Positions 46,158 to 56,870 of a stretch of DNA of 64,000 nt are shown piece after piece (within the stretch, counting starts at the first letter, position 1; every line of letters starts with the position of its first letter). Under the pieces are notes generated by a model. It did no database searches, was not told the DNA's origin, and saw only the letters and a list, made by a program, of their open reading frames with translations. A program made the translations under genes and the position numbers. The DNA comes from Microbacterium sp. SA39 (GTDB taxonomy: Bacteria; Actinomycetota; Actinomycetes; Actinomycetales; Microbacteriaceae): the NCBI RefSeq assembly GCF_000967865.1, contig NZ_JXRU01000031.1, positions 62,001 to 126,000 of the forward strand, in the 5' to 3' direction.

Positions 46158-47501
46158 TCAGGCCCGCGGCGCTCGCTTGACCTGCTCGTAGGCCGAGAGA
46201 GCCGCTTTCCGGGTCTCGCCGAGGTCGACGATCGGTTCCGTCGGAGCATCCGCTGCCCACCGCGAGATGTAGCGGCTCTGCGGGTCGAACTTCTTCGCCT
46301 GCAGCTCGGGATTGAACACGCGGAAGTAGGGCGCGGCATCCGCTCCGGAGCCGGCGACCCACTGCCAGTTGAGCGGGTTGTTGGCGTCGTCGGCATCGAC
46401 CAGCGTGTCCCAGAACCACTCCTCGCCGAGTCGCCAGTCGATCAGCAGGTTCTTGATCAGGAACGATGCCGTGACCATCCGTACGCGGTTGTGCATGTAG
46501 CCGGTGTGCCAGAGCTCGCGCATGCCCGCATCCACCAGTGGCACACCGGTCTCGCCGTGCTGCCAGGCGTCGAGTTGTGAGGGGTCGAGCGGCGGCCAGG
46601 GGAAGGCGTCGAACTCCCGGCGAAGGTTCTTCGTCGCGAGGTCCGGGAAGTGATAGAGCGTGTGCCAGGCGAACTCGCGCCATCCGAGCTCGGAGAGGAA
46701 GCGGCCGGCGCCGTCGACGCCGACGGCCTCATGCCACACGGTGAACGGACTCAGCTCGCCCCAACGCAGGCGCGGGGAGAGCAGCGATGTCGCCCCAGCC
46801 GAGGGCTCGTCGCGTGCTCGGTCGTAGGCGGAGAGGTCGTCGTCGAGGAACTCGCGCAGCCGCCGCCGAGCGCCCGGTTCACCCGGTTCCCAGGTCTCGC
46901 GCAACCCGCCGGCCCAGTCGGGCTGCGTCGGCAGCAGCTCCCAGTCATCGAGTCGATCGGATGCCCGCGGCTGAGAGGCGCCGGGAATCTCCTTCGGTTC
47001 CACGAGCGGTCCCCGTGGAGCGGGGAGCGCGCGGCAGGCGCGCCAGAACGGCGTGAACACCGAATAGTGCGTGCCGCTGCCCGTCGTCACGGTCCATGGC
47101 TCGTGCAGCAGAGATCCCGCGAACGATTGAACGGTCACCCCGTCGGAGCGGAGCGCCGACTTGAGTCCGGTGTCGATGGCGCGACCTGCTCCTCCGTACC
47201 GACGATTCCAGAACACGGCACCTGCTCCGGCATCCGCCACGACGTCTCGGACGACGCGATCGGCCGGGCCGCGGCGCAGGACGAGAGCCGCCCCTTTCTC
47301 ACGCAGACGTTCGCCGAGGGACGCGAGCGAGTGGTGCAGCCACCAGCGCGCCGCGCCGCCGAGCGGCCGCACGCCCTCGGACTCCTCGTCGAGCACGTAC
47401 AGCGCGATGATCGGCTCGCCGCGGTCGATCGCGGCGCGCAGGGCGGGGTTGTCGGCCAGCCGCAGGTCATCGCGGAACCAGACGATCGAGGGGGAGGCCA
47501 T
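46158..47501 (-). CDS. phrB: Deoxyribodipyrimidine photolyase (class I CPD type)
   Basis: A 447-residue photolyase that repairs UV-made pyrimidine dimers with blue light. The N-terminal antenna-binding domain begins SIVWFRDDLRLADNPAL. The FAD domain shows RLRWGELSPFTVW, LGWREFAWHTLYHFPDL, MHNRVRMVTASFLIKNLL and WFWDTLVDADDANNPLNWQW. The ATG at 47501 matches the family start; a longer frame to 47642 lacks support. It faces the BLUF sensor gene. Confidence 0.92.
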   Translation of the reverse strand: MASPSIVWFRDDLRLADNPALRAAIDRGEPIIALYVLDEESEGVRPLGGAARWWLHHSLASLGERLREKGAALVLRRGPADRVVRDVVADAGAGAVFWNRRYGGAGRAIDTGLKSALRSDGVTVQSFAGSLLHEPWTVTTGSGTHYSVFTPFWRACRALPAPRGPLVEPKEIPGASQPRASDRLDDWELLPTQPDWAGGLRETWEPGEPGARRRLREFLDDDLSAYDRARDEPSAGATSLLSPRLRWGELSPFTVWHEAVGVDGAGRFLSELGWREFAWHTLYHFPDLATKNLRREFDAFPWPPLDPSQLDAWQHGETGVPLVDAGMRELWHTGYMHNRVRMVTASFLIKNLLIDWRLGEEWFWDTLVDADDANNPLNWQWVAGSGADAAPYFRVFNPELQAKKFDPQSRYISRWAADAPTEPIVDLGETRKAALSAYEQVKRAPRA

Positions 47502-47550
47502 GCCCCATTCTCTCCGACACGGAGAGGCCCGGCGCGCGACGCGGCGATCG

Positions 47551-47946
47551 TCAGCGACGTCGGTGACGCTTCTCGCTCGTCGCCCAGAGCGCCCAGACCA
47601 CGAGCGCCGGTTGCAGGAAGAGGCGTCCGAGTCGCCTCGCATCAGTATCGAGCCCGGGCGTCGAGCGCTGGGTGCGCCATTGATGGATGTTCCCGGGGAG
47701 GACGGCGACGAAGAATGCGGCCGTCGCCCAGCCGATCCGTCGCCGTTCGCGTGGCAGCGCGATCAGCCCTGTCGCGAGCGCGATCTCCGCCGCACCGGAC
47801 GCGAGGACGATGTCGTTCTTGTCGAGCTTCGTGATCTCCACGGCCCAGTCGGGGACGACCACGCGGAAACCGCGCGTCGAGGTGAAGTGCATGACGCCGA
47901 TCGCGCCGAGGGCGATCGCGAGGATCCATCGGGCGACTGCTCTCAT
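47551..47946 (-). CDS. DoxX-like membrane protein
   Basis: A 131-residue protein with four hydrophobic spans. LAIALGAIGVMHFTSTRGF, VLASGAAEIALATGLIAL and FVAVLPGNIHQW match the DoxX/DUF4267-like group of small quinone-linked membrane proteins. The function is unknown. TAGCGT lies exactly 6 bases before the ATG. Confidence 0.8.
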   Translation of the reverse strand: MRAVARWILAIALGAIGVMHFTSTRGFRVVVPDWAVEITKLDKNDIVLASGAAEIALATGLIALPRERRRIGWATAAFFVAVLPGNIHQWRTQRSTPGLDTDARRLGRLFLQPALVVWALWATSEKRHRRR

Positions 47947-47952
47947 GTCTTC

Positions 47953-47958
47953 ACGCTA
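47953..47958 (-). promoter_or_regulatory. -10 hexamer of a likely leaderless promoter
   Basis: TAGCGT on the minus strand ends exactly 6 bases before the ATG at 47946. Confidence 0.5.
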
Positions 47959-48053
47959 CGTGATGGCACGCGCTTTCGCCGTCTCCGGACTCATACCGGG
48001 GAGGCAGACGAAGTCAGTACCGGCGTAGCTGTCGGGGCTGTCGCCCCCCTCCT

Positions 48054-48059
48054 TACGCT
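48054..48059 (+). promoter_or_regulatory. -10 hexamer of a likely leaderless promoter
   Basis: TACGCT ends exactly 6 bases before the ATG at 48066. Confidence 0.5.
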
Positions 48060-48065
48060 GAGGCC

Positions 48066-48839
48066 ATGCGCTCACGTCTCCTCTTTGTTTCCGTCATCAC
48101 CGTCGTCGTCATCGCCGCCTCCGCGCTCACCGGGTGCGCAGCGTTCGGTCCCGGTCCCGCCGTCAGTCAGGACCGCGAGGTGACCGACGTCACGGGCGTG
48201 GAGCTCGACACCTCCGGCGACCTCACGGTGACATCGGGAGCGACACCGTCCCTCCGGGTGACCGCCGGCGAGCGCATCATCGACAGCCTCACCGCTGAGG
48301 TCGACGACGGGGTGCTGCGGCTGGGCATGGACGGCGAGCCGCCGCTCCGGTCCGGCGACATCCGGTACGAGCTCACGGTGTCGTCGCTCGAGTCGCTCGC
48401 GGTGTTCGGGTCCGGAGACGCCTCGGTCGACTTCACCGGTGCGAGTGCGCCGACGATCACGATCCGGGGATCGGGCGATGTCGAAGCCCGTGGCATCGAT
48501 GCGTCGGGTGCCGCGCTCACGATCGACGGCTCCGGTGAGATCGCTGTGCGCGACGCCGTCCTGGAGACGCTCACGGTACGCATCGACGGATCGGGGGAGG
48601 TGGAGATCGACGGCACGACGACGACACAGAGGGTTGAGATCGGCGGGGCCGGCGGATACGACGCCGAGGGCCTGCGCAGCAGCGATACGTCCGTCACCAT
48701 CCGCGGCCCGGGCAGCGCCACCGTGACCGCGGAGAAGACGCTCGAAGCGATCATCGACGGCTCCGCAGACATCTCCTACGGCGGAAGCGCCCGCGTGACC
48801 CAAGAGGTCTCCGGATCGGGCGACGTCGCCCGACGCTGA
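48066..48839 (+). CDS. GIN-domain (DUF2807) lipoprotein
   Basis: A 257-residue lipoprotein. The signal ends at LTGC with Cys24. The mature part is a GIN-type beta-helix: repeated turns such as FGSGDASVDF, IRGSGDVEARG, IDGSGEIAVRD and IDGSGEVEIDG follow each other every 20-25 residues. Such domains are thought to act as cell-surface adhesion or binding modules. No anti-sigma or receptor gene accompanies it. Confidence 0.87.
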   Translation: MRSRLLFVSVITVVVIAASALTGCAAFGPGPAVSQDREVTDVTGVELDTSGDLTVTSGATPSLRVTAGERIIDSLTAEVDDGVLRLGMDGEPPLRSGDIRYELTVSSLESLAVFGSGDASVDFTGASAPTITIRGSGDVEARGIDASGAALTIDGSGEIAVRDAVLETLTVRIDGSGEVEIDGTTTTQRVEIGGAGGYDAEGLRSSDTSVTIRGPGSATVTAEKTLEAIIDGSADISYGGSARVTQEVSGSGDVARR

Positions 48840-48934
48840 GCGAGCGAGCCTGATGGCATCGTGGTCGTCGGCTGACGGTCCGGAGCCGGCGGTCGTACGG
48901 GTAACCTGGGTACCGACCCAGATGGAGAGTTTCT

Positions 48935-50944
48935 GTGCCTGAAAACGCCCGGCCGCACGATGGCTTCGCCCTGTTCACCGACCGCAACGTCGTAGCCATG
49001 CGCGTCAACGGCGATCTCAAGGATCTCGCCACGACCGTCACCGAGACTGACGAGGTCGAGGCGGTCACGATCGACAGCCAGGACGGGCTGAACATCCTCC
49101 GCCACTCGGCGGCACACGTGCTCGCGCAGGCGGTGCAGCGCATCAACCCGCAGGCGAACCTGGGCATCGGCCCGCCCATCACCGACGGCTTCTACTACGA
49201 CTTCGGCGTGGAGACCCCATTCACCCCCGAGGACATCAAGGCCATCACGAAGGAGATGCAGCGCATCATCCGTGAGGGTCAGCGCTTCGTCCGTCGTGTC
49301 GTCACCGACGAGGAGGCGCGCGCAGAGCTCGCCGACGAGCCGTTCAAGCTCGAGCTGATCGGACTCAAGGGCCCTTCGACAGGCTCAGGGACCCAGAAAG
49401 AGATCGCGGAAGGCGCCTCTGTCGAGGTCGGCGAGGGCGAGCTCACGATCTACGACAACACCACCCGCGACGGCGAGGTCGTCTGGAAGGACCTCTGCCG
49501 CGGACCGCACCTGCCGAACACCCGCATGATCGGCAACGGCTGGGACCTCACTCGCATCGCCGCCGCCTACTGGCGGGGCAGCGAGAAGAACCCGCAGCTG
49601 CAGCGCATCTACGGCACGGCCTGGCCGACCAAGGACGAGCTGCGCGCCTACCAGCACCGGCTCGAAGAGGCCGCGAAACGCGACCACCGCCGGCTCGGCA
49701 AGGAGCTGGATCTCTTCTCGTTCCCCGAGGAGATCGGGTCGGGTCTGTCGGTCTGGCATCCCCGCGGCGGCATGATCCGCGGCGAGATGGAGCAGCACGC
49801 GCGCAAGCGCCACATCGAGGGCGGCTACACCTACGTGTACACGCCTCACATCTCGAAGGAAGATCTCTTCCTCACCTCGAACCACCTCGTCACGTACAAG
49901 GAGGGCATGTTCCCGCCGATCGTGATGGACGAGGAGCGCGACGAGAACGGCGAGATCACCAAGCAGGGCCAGGACTACTACCTGAAGCCCATGAACTGCC
50001 CGATGCACATCCTGATCTACAAGGAGCGCGCACGCAGCTATCGCGATCTTCCGCTGCGTTTCGCCGAGAACGGCACGGTCTACCGAAACGAGCTGTCCGG
50101 GGCGCTGCACGGACTCACCCGCGTGCGCGGTTTCACGCAGGATGACTCGCACCTCTTCGTGACTCCCGACCAGCTCGAAGGCGAGGTCGCGAAGGTCCTC
50201 GAGTTCATCCTCTCGATGCTCCGCGATTTCGGTCTGAGCGACTTCGAGCTCGAGCTGTCGATGAAGGATGACGAGAAGTCGAAGTGGATCGGCTCGGACG
50301 AGTTCTGGGAGTCGTCGACCGATGCGCTGCGCCGCGTCGCCGTGGCATCCGGTCTGAAGCTCACAGAGGTCCCCGGCGAGGCGGCGTTCTACGGCCCGAA
50401 GATCGACCTCAAGACGAAGGACGCGATCGGCCGTACCTGGCAGCTCTCCACCGTGCAGGTCGACCCGAACCTTCCGGAGCGCTTCGACCTGGAGTTCATG
50501 GACAAGGACGGGCAGAAGAAGCGCCCGATCATGATCCACCGCGCGCTGTTCGGCTCGATCGAGCGGTTCTTCGCGATCCTGCTCGAGCACTACGCGGGCG
50601 ACTTCCCGGTGTGGCTCTCGCCCGTGCAGGTCGTCGGCATCCCCGTCGCCGAGGAGTTCGCCGACTACCTGGGCGAGATCATCTCCACGCTCCGGGACTC
50701 CGGCGTGCGCGCCGAGCTCGACACGTCAGACGAACGGATGCAGAAGAAGATCCGCAATCACACCACCGGCAAGGTTCCGCTGCTGCTGATCGCGGGGGAG
50801 CAGGACCGAGCCGCCGGCACCGTCTCGTTCCGCTACCGCGACGGCACGCAGGAGAACGGCGTACCGATCGCGGATGCCGTCGCCCGCATCCGCGTCGCCA
50901 TCGACTCGCACGCTCTCGTGCACACGGCGGGGGATCTGGTGTGA
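48935..50944 (+). CDS. thrS: Threonyl-tRNA synthetase
   Basis: A 669-residue class II synthetase charging tRNA-Thr. The editing domain shows [14 protein letters not shown], and its second part [11 protein letters not shown]. The catalytic core has [13 protein letters not shown] (zinc-binding Cys), FRYAENG-like [13 protein letters not shown] and [13 protein letters not shown]; the anticodon domain is at the end. Residues 147-154 (PSTGSGTQ) are encoded by an in-frame copy of a chromosomal repeat, in a loop between editing-domain parts. GTG 48935 has GGAGAG before it. It overlaps the HIT gene by GTGA. Confidence 0.95.
   Translation: MPENARPHDGFALFTDRNVVAMRVNGDLKDLATTVTETDEVEAVTIDSQDGLNILRHSAAHVLAQAVQRINPQANLGIGPPITDGFYYDFGVETPFTPEDIKAITKEMQRIIREGQRFVRRVVTDEEARAELADEPFKLELIGLKGPSTGSGTQKEIAEGASVEVGEGELTIYDNTTRDGEVVWKDLCRGPHLPNTRMIGNGWDLTRIAAAYWRGSEKNPQLQRIYGTAWPTKDELRAYQHRLEEAAKRDHRRLGKELDLFSFPEEIGSGLSVWHPRGGMIRGEMEQHARKRHIEGGYTYVYTPHISKEDLFLTSNHLVTYKEGMFPPIVMDEERDENGEITKQGQDYYLKPMNCPMHILIYKERARSYRDLPLRFAENGTVYRNELSGALHGLTRVRGFTQDDSHLFVTPDQLEGEVAKVLEFILSMLRDFGLSDFELELSMKDDEKSKWIGSDEFWESSTDALRRVAVASGLKLTEVPGEAAFYGPKIDLKTKDAIGRTWQLSTVQVDPNLPERFDLEFMDKDGQKKRPIMIHRALFGSIERFFAILLEHYAGDFPVWLSPVQVVGIPVAEEFADYLGEIISTLRDSGVRAELDTSDERMQKKIRNHTTGKVPLLLIAGEQDRAAGTVSFRYRDGTQENGVPIADAVARIRVAIDSHALVHTAGDLV
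49372..49394 (+). repeat. Repeat element inside thrS
   Basis: CCCTTCGACAGGCTCAGGG followed by ACCC matches the right arm of the palindromic repeat at 51518-51539 except for one base. It reads through in frame as PSTGSGTQ. Confidence 0.75.
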
Positions 50945-51474
50945 CCTCGGCAGAAGACGGGAGTCTGCTCGCGGGGGCGCCCGACGAGTTCCAGCGACTG
51001 TGGACCCCGCACCGGATGGCGTACATTCAGGCGGGACCCGAGCCGTTGCGCGAGGAATGCCCGTTCTGTGAAGCGCCGAAGCACGCGGATGCCGATCGTC
51101 TGATCGTCGCGCGCGGCGAGACGGCATACGTGCTGCTGAACCTGTTCCCGTACAACTCCGGTCACCTGCTGGTCTGCCCTTATCGGCACATCGGCACCTA
51201 CGACCAGGCGACGTCGGAAGAGGTCGCCGAGATCGGCGCTCTCACGCAGACCGCGATGCGGGTGCTGCGCGAGGTGTCCCGCTGCGACGGCTTCAACCTC
51301 GGCATGAACCAGGGCGCGGTCGCGGGTGCCGGCGTCGACGGCCACCTGCACCAGCACGTCGTGCCGCGGTGGACGTCGGACGCGAACTTCTTCCCGATCA
51401 TCGCGAAGACGAAGGCGCTGCCGCAGTTGCTCGGCGAGGTGCGCGAGGCCGTGGCGGACGCCTGGCCCCGCTGA
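50941..51474 (+). CDS. HIT family protein (Ap4A phosphorylase-like)
   Basis: A 177-residue histidine-triad protein. The triad is [30 protein letters not shown] is the other conserved part, and CPFC (about 34-37) is the usual N-terminal pair. In Mycobacterium the gene after thrS encodes an Ap4A phosphorylase of this family, and the order here is the same, so nucleotide-phosphoryl transfer is likely. It starts inside the thrS stop (GTGA). Confidence 0.9.
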   Translation: MTSAEDGSLLAGAPDEFQRLWTPHRMAYIQAGPEPLREECPFCEAPKHADADRLIVARGETAYVLLNLFPYNSGHLLVCPYRHIGTYDQATSEEVAEIGALTQTAMRVLREVSRCDGFNLGMNQGAVAGAGVDGHLHQHVVPRWTSDANFFPIIAKTKALPQLLGEVREAVADAWPR

Positions 51475-51483
51475 GCACCCTCA

Positions 51484-51539
51484 GGTCGCTGAGCTTGTCG
51501 AAGCGCCCGCGGAGTACCCTTCGACCAGGCTCAGGGACC
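51484..51539. repeat. Palindromic intergenic repeat, possible terminator
   Basis: GGTCGCTGAGCTTGTCGAAG (51484-51503) and CTTCGACCAGGCTCAGGGACC (51519-51539) are imperfect inverted copies around a 15-base loop. The element fills the gap between two convergent genes. This REP-like form is familiar from Microbacterium genomes. A related half copy lies in thrS. Confidence 0.75.
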
Positions 51540-51549
51540 CAGTAGACGG

Positions 51550-52401
51550 TCAGCGCACCTGGCGCGCGGTGAACTGCATCCGCGGGTGCGCGTAGAACTC
51601 CTGGGCTTCGACGAGCTGCAGCTCGCGCTCACCGGAGTCGAGCGTGGCCTTGAGCAGGTCGTAGACGCTGGAGGCGGTGCGCTCGAGCGCCGTCTGCGCA
51701 CTGCCCGTCTCGACGTAGTGCGCGGTGAAGAGCGCCGCGGTGACGTCGCCGGAGCCGTTGGCCTTCATCGGAAGGTGCGGGGTCTGCACGATCCACGCGC
51801 CCTCGTCGTCGACGGCGAGCATCTCGATCGTTCCGTCTTCCCGGTCGGGTCGCTCCACGCTGGTGACGAGCACGGTGCGGGGTCCCATGGCACGGGCGAG
51901 GTCGACCGAGGCGAGGGTGGACTCGAGCGTGTCGGGATCGGTCTCGGTGAGGAAGCCCAACTCGAACTGATTCGGCGTGATGATGTCGGCCACCGGGACG
52001 ACGCGCTCGCGCAGCAGGACCGGGATGGCGGGTGCGACGAAGCATCCGGACTTCGCGTTCCCCATCACGGGGTCGCACGCGTACACGGCGTTCGGGTTGG
52101 CCGCCTTCACGCGCGCGACGGCGTCGATGATGACGTCGCCGATACCCTCGCCGCCCTGGTAGCCGCTGAGGATGGCGTCGATCTGTCCGAAGACGCCGCG
52201 GTCCTCGATGCCGGTGATGACCTCGCGGACATCGGCCGGGTCGATGAGCGGGCCGCGCCACGCGCCGTAGCCGGTGTGGTTCGAGAAGTTCACCGTGTAG
52301 ACCGGCAGCACCTCGACGCCGATGCGCTGCAACGGGAACACCGCGGCGGAGTTGCCGACGTGGCCGTAGGCGACGGCTGACTGGATGGAGAGGATCTTCA
52401 T
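51550..52401 (-). CDS. pdxY: Pyridoxal kinase
   Basis: A 283-residue ribokinase-fold enzyme that phosphorylates pyridoxal for vitamin B6 salvage. ILSIQSAVAYGHVGNSAAVF, NFSNHTGYGAWRG, SGYQGGEGIGDVI, CDPVMGNAKSGCFVAP and KANGSGDVTAALFTAHY (with the catalytic Asp) follow the PdxY pattern. It lies next to the PdxR-like gene on the same strand. Confidence 0.93.
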   Translation of the reverse strand: MKILSIQSAVAYGHVGNSAAVFPLQRIGVEVLPVYTVNFSNHTGYGAWRGPLIDPADVREVITGIEDRGVFGQIDAILSGYQGGEGIGDVIIDAVARVKAANPNAVYACDPVMGNAKSGCFVAPAIPVLLRERVVPVADIITPNQFELGFLTETDPDTLESTLASVDLARAMGPRTVLVTSVERPDREDGTIEMLAVDDEGAWIVQTPHLPMKANGSGDVTAALFTAHYVETGSAQTALERTASSVYDLLKATLDSGERELQLVEAQEFYAHPRMQFTARQVR

Positions 52402-52447
52402 TCCTCGATCCTTTCATTCTGGGCGAGCCGCAGGTCGCGGCAGGTGA

Positions 52448-53752
52448 TCATCGAGCGGCGGCGACCAGGTCGGCGACGAGTGTCGCGGCATCCTGATCGT
52501 CGAGGTCGTGCACGGTGAGGCGCAGGTGGTGTGAGGGTTCGGCACGATCGTCGAGCGCGAACTCGTCGCCGGTGCGGGCGAGCCAGCCGCGCCGCATCAG
52601 CCGCTCCGCGACCTCCCTGGCGGGTCGCGGCAGCTGGATCCACAGGCTCAGCCCATCGGATGCCGGTGCCTCGATCCCGTGCTCTCGTAGTCTTGCCGCG
52701 AAAGCGGCGTTGCGCTCGGCGTAGTGTGCGGCCGCAGCGGCGACCTCGGCGGTCACCGTCTGATCCGTCAGCTGTGTGAGCGCGAGGCGCTGCAGCAGAT
52801 GGCTCACCCACGTCGTGCCGGGGCTGAGGCGCATCGCCAGCCGCTCGGCGGTCTCCGCGTCGGTGGCGGCGATCGCGAGGCACATGTCCGGGCCGAGGAA
52901 CTTCGAGACCGAGCGCACGAGGGCGAATCGGCGATGCCCCGGCCCGATGAGCGACTTGTACGGTCGCTGCGACAGCATCGAGAAGTGGTCGTCCTCGATG
53001 ATCAGCACGTACGGATGATCGGCCAGCACGGCGCGGAGTTCAGCGGCGCGTTCGGCGGTGAGGCTCGCGCCCGTCGGGTTCTGGGCGCGGGGAGTGCAGA
53101 TGACGGCGCGGACCCCGGCGTCCAGAGCAGCGCGGAGGCCGTCGACCGTCATGCCCTGGTCGTCCACCGGCACGGCGACGGCACGGTAGCCGCCGAGGCG
53201 CACGGTGTGGATGCTGGCGAGGAAGCACGGGTCCTCGAGCGCGACCGCGTCGTCGCGCATCAGAGCCTGGGCGAGCAGGCGCTCGACGGCATCGACGGCG
53301 CCGCTGGTGATCGTGATGCGGAAGTCCGCATGGAGGTCGGCGGCGACCCAGTTCCGTGCCCAGTCCTCCAGACCGCGATCGATCACGGGCTCGCCGTAGA
53401 GCACGGGCCTGCTCGCGATGTTCATCAGCGCAGGTGAGGGGTCGGGGATCAGGCGCGGGTCCGGGTTGCCCGTGCCGACGTCGCGCAGCACCGTGTCGGC
53501 GGCGTAGCCCTCCTGTGCGACGGCCTCGTGCCCCGTCACCACGGTCCCGGCCCGGCCGCGCGAGACGACGAGTCCGGCCTGAGCGAGCTGACGGTAGGCG
53601 GCGACGGCGGTGTTGCGGTTCACCCCGAGTCGTGTGGCGAGTTCACGGACCGGCGGCAGCGGACTTCCCGGACGCAGGATGCCGCGATCACGGAGCCCGC
53701 GCACGCTGTCGGCAATGTCCGCGGCGGTCGTTCCAGTGATGTCGTCGCTCAT
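52448..53752 (-). CDS. pdxR: MocR-type (GntR/aminotransferase) regulator, PdxR-like
   Basis: A 434-residue regulator. Residues 1-75 are a GntR winged helix (LPPVRELATRLGVNRNTAVAAYRQ) and residues 85-430 an aminotransferase-like domain with VICTPRAQNPTGASL, IIEDDHFSML and VRSVSKFLGPDM (PLP lysine in SVSK). MocR proteins of this kind sense PLP and control pdxST. The divergent position, 112 bases from pdxS, fits this. Confidence 0.87.
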   Translation of the reverse strand: MSDDITGTTAADIADSVRGLRDRGILRPGSPLPPVRELATRLGVNRNTAVAAYRQLAQAGLVVSRGRAGTVVTGHEAVAQEGYAADTVLRDVGTGNPDPRLIPDPSPALMNIASRPVLYGEPVIDRGLEDWARNWVAADLHADFRITITSGAVDAVERLLAQALMRDDAVALEDPCFLASIHTVRLGGYRAVAVPVDDQGMTVDGLRAALDAGVRAVICTPRAQNPTGASLTAERAAELRAVLADHPYVLIIEDDHFSMLSQRPYKSLIGPGHRRFALVRSVSKFLGPDMCLAIAATDAETAERLAMRLSPGTTWVSHLLQRLALTQLTDQTVTAEVAAAAAHYAERNAAFAARLREHGIEAPASDGLSLWIQLPRPAREVAERLMRRGWLARTGDEFALDDRAEPSHHLRLTVHDLDDQDAATLVADLVAAAR

Positions 53753-53864
53753 GAGTCCTCTCGTGTCCTCCCGACGATTCTAAGTCGTTTCGGACAGTGC
53801 TATGTTTGGCCTAGATCAATACCGACTTTGACCGCCGACAGCGGTGTGCCCGACAGGAGTCCTC
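53753..53864. promoter_or_regulatory. Divergent pdxR-pdxST control region
   Basis: The gap holds a minus-strand TAGAAT hexamer (53777-53782) for pdxR and a plus-strand TATGTT hexamer (53801-53806) for pdxST, with an ACGA/TCGT inverted repeat between. CAGGAG lies before pdxS. PdxR-type binding sites are expected here but I cannot define them. Confidence 0.45.
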
Positions 53865-54747
<883 letters not shown>

Positions 54748-54758
<11 letters not shown>

Positions 54759-55356
54759 CCCCAGGGTCGGCGTCCTCGCGCTGCAGGGCGACGTGCGCGA
54801 GCACGCCGCCCTGCTCGCGGAACTGGGGGCCGACGTCATGCTGGTTCGGCGCCCGGAAGAGCTTGCGGCCGTCGACGGTCTCGTCATCCCCGGCGGGGAG
54901 TCGAGCGTGATCGACAAGCTGTCGCGCATCTTCGGCATGCAGGAGCCGATCCGCGCCGCGATCGCCGGTGGGATGCCGGTGCTCGGCACCTGCGCCGGGC
55001 TCATCATGCTCGCCGACTCGATCGTGGATGCGATCGACGGACAGGAGTCCTTCGGCGGCATCGACGCCGTGGTGCGCCGGAATGCGTTCGGCCGTCAGGT
55101 CGAGTCGTTCGAGGCCGAGCTCGTCGTGCCCGAACTCGGTGAAGGGCCGGTGCGCGCCGCTTTCATCCGCGGTCCCGTCGTCGAGTCGGTCGGTCCTGCC
55201 GCCGAGGTCCTTGCGGCGCTGCCCGACGGACGCGTGGTCGCCGTCGAACAGGGCGGCCTCCTGGGATTGAGCTTCCACCCCGAGATCACGGGGGAGAAGC
55301 GCTTCCACGTGCGCTTCCTGGATCGGGTGCGAGCGCGCACGGGCCTGTCCGCCTAG
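54748..55356 (+). CDS. pdxT: Pyridoxal 5'-phosphate synthase glutaminase subunit PdxT
   Basis: A 202-residue class I glutaminase supplying ammonia to Pdx[44 protein letters not shown] (nucleophile Cys) and [14 protein letters not shown] (His and Glu of the triad) are all present. The GTG at 54748 lies inside pdxS. The stop CTAG is shared with the convergent decarboxylase gene. Confidence 0.96.
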
Positions 55357-56732
55357 CGAGATACCAGCCGGCGGATCGCCTCGACCGTGCGATGGATGTC
55401 GTCGGGAGTCGTGACCCACGACGACATCGAGCATCGGAGTGCTGCGCGTCCGCGCCACTCGGCGCCCGTCACGGCCGCCGTGCCGTCGTTCAGTATCGCC
55501 GCGCCGAGGGCTAGGGTCGCAGCATCCGATCCCGCGCAGAACATGACCTGTGTGTAGTCGACGTCGTTCAGGATCTCGATCTCCGCGATCGAGGAAAGTC
55601 CCTGCGCCATCGCGACCGCATTCGCGTGCAGCCGGTCGACGAGCGCCGCGATCCCCGACCGTCCCAGGCTCCGCATCGCGGCCCACGCCGGAACGCCCCG
55701 TGCGCGTCGTGACAGCTCCGGGGTGACATCCCACGGATCCAGGCCCGAGTAGATCAGGTAGTCCCCGCCGGTGCGGAACGCGGCGATCGAATCGGCGGGA
55801 TCCCGCACGATCGCCATCCCGCAGTCGTACGGCACGTTCAGCGTCTTGTGTGCATCCGTGGCCCAGGAATCGGCCTGCTCCATCCCGGAGGTCAGCGACC
55901 TCAGGGAAGCGGATGCCGCGGCCCACAGGCCGAAGGCCCCGTCGACGTGCACCCAGGCCTCGTGCCGCTTCGCGATCGGGATGAGCGCGGCGAAGTCGTC
56001 GAAAGCCCCGGTGTGCACCTCTCCGGCCTGCAGGCAGACGATCACCGGGCCTTCACCGTCGGCGAGGACTGCCTCCAGGGCATCCGGACGCATCCTGCCC
56101 TGGTCGTCGGTGTCGACGACGATCAGTTCTGAGCGTCCGATCCCGAGGAAGCGCGCGGCCCGGTCGATCGACCCGTGCCGATCTGTGCCGACGACGAACC
56201 GCAGAGTAGGAGCCTCGCGGAGTCCGCGCTCGGCGAGGTTCCATCCCGCTCGGCCGAGTACGGCGACGCGCGCCGTCGAGAGGCAGGTGAAGTTCGCGAG
56301 CTGTCCGCCCGTCACGAAGCCCACGCTGGCGGATGCGGGCAGGCCGAACAGGTCGAGCATCCACTGCCCGGCCACTCTCTCCATCGCGACGGTCGCGGGG
56401 GTGAGGGTCGACGAGCCCGAGTTCTGATCCCACGCCGAGACGAGCCAGTCCGCGGCCAGCGCGGCGGGGTGCGTCGCCCCGATCACGAAACCGAAGAACC
56501 TGCCGCCGGGGATCGCGACGAGCCCAGGATCGGCGTGCGCTGCCATCTCCTCGATCACCGCTACGGGATCGACGCCGTCCTCGGACAACGGGCCTCCGAA
56601 CACGGCGAGCATGTCGTCCAAGGAGGCTCGCGGCCAGACCGGTCGCTCGTCGACCGTGTCCAGGAATGCCAGCGCGGCGTGGTGCGCGGCGTCGAGCGCA
56701 CGCGACCGATCATCAGGGGGAGTGGCGTCCAT
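55353..56732 (-). CDS. PLP-dependent group II decarboxylase
   Basis: A 459-residue enzyme. [29 protein letters not shown] (Asp that holds the PLP ring) and [17 protein letters not shown] (PLP lysine) mark the aromatic-amino-acid/glutamate decarboxylase-like group. The substrate is probably an aromatic or related amino acid but cannot be fixed. TAGTCC lies 6 bases before the ATG, close to the leaderless form. It overlaps pdxT by four bases at its end. Confidence 0.87.
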   Translation of the reverse strand: MDATPPDDRSRALDAAHHAALAFLDTVDERPVWPRASLDDMLAVFGGPLSEDGVDPVAVIEEMAAHADPGLVAIPGGRFFGFVIGATHPAALAADWLVSAWDQNSGSSTLTPATVAMERVAGQWMLDLFGLPASASVGFVTGGQLANFTCLSTARVAVLGRAGWNLAERGLREAPTLRFVVGTDRHGSIDRAARFLGIGRSELIVVDTDDQGRMRPDALEAVLADGEGPVIVCLQAGEVHTGAFDDFAALIPIAKRHEAWVHVDGAFGLWAAASASLRSLTSGMEQADSWATDAHKTLNVPYDCGMAIVRDPADSIAAFRTGGDYLIYSGLDPWDVTPELSRRARGVPAWAAMRSLGRSGIAALVDRLHANAVAMAQGLSSIAEIEILNDVDYTQVMFCAGSDAATLALGAAILNDGTAAVTGAEWRGRAALRCSMSSWVTTPDDIHRTVEAIRRLVSR

Positions 56733-56870
56733 GGATCAGGACTACACCCGCCGGTCGCCCCGCGCCAGGGCATGCGTTGTCCCGGTCCTGCTCGAAGGCC
56801 GCGACCCTCGGGATTAGACTGGACGACGCCTTGGGTGCGAGCTCCGGGCGGATACGACGAGCGGAGAACC

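Noticed and set aside
48906..48921. Hairpin CTGGGT-ACCG-ACCCAG before thrS, considered as a T-box or attenuator
   Set aside because: The stem is six bases and lacks T-box sequence or an antiterminator; the space to the ribosome-binding site is too short.
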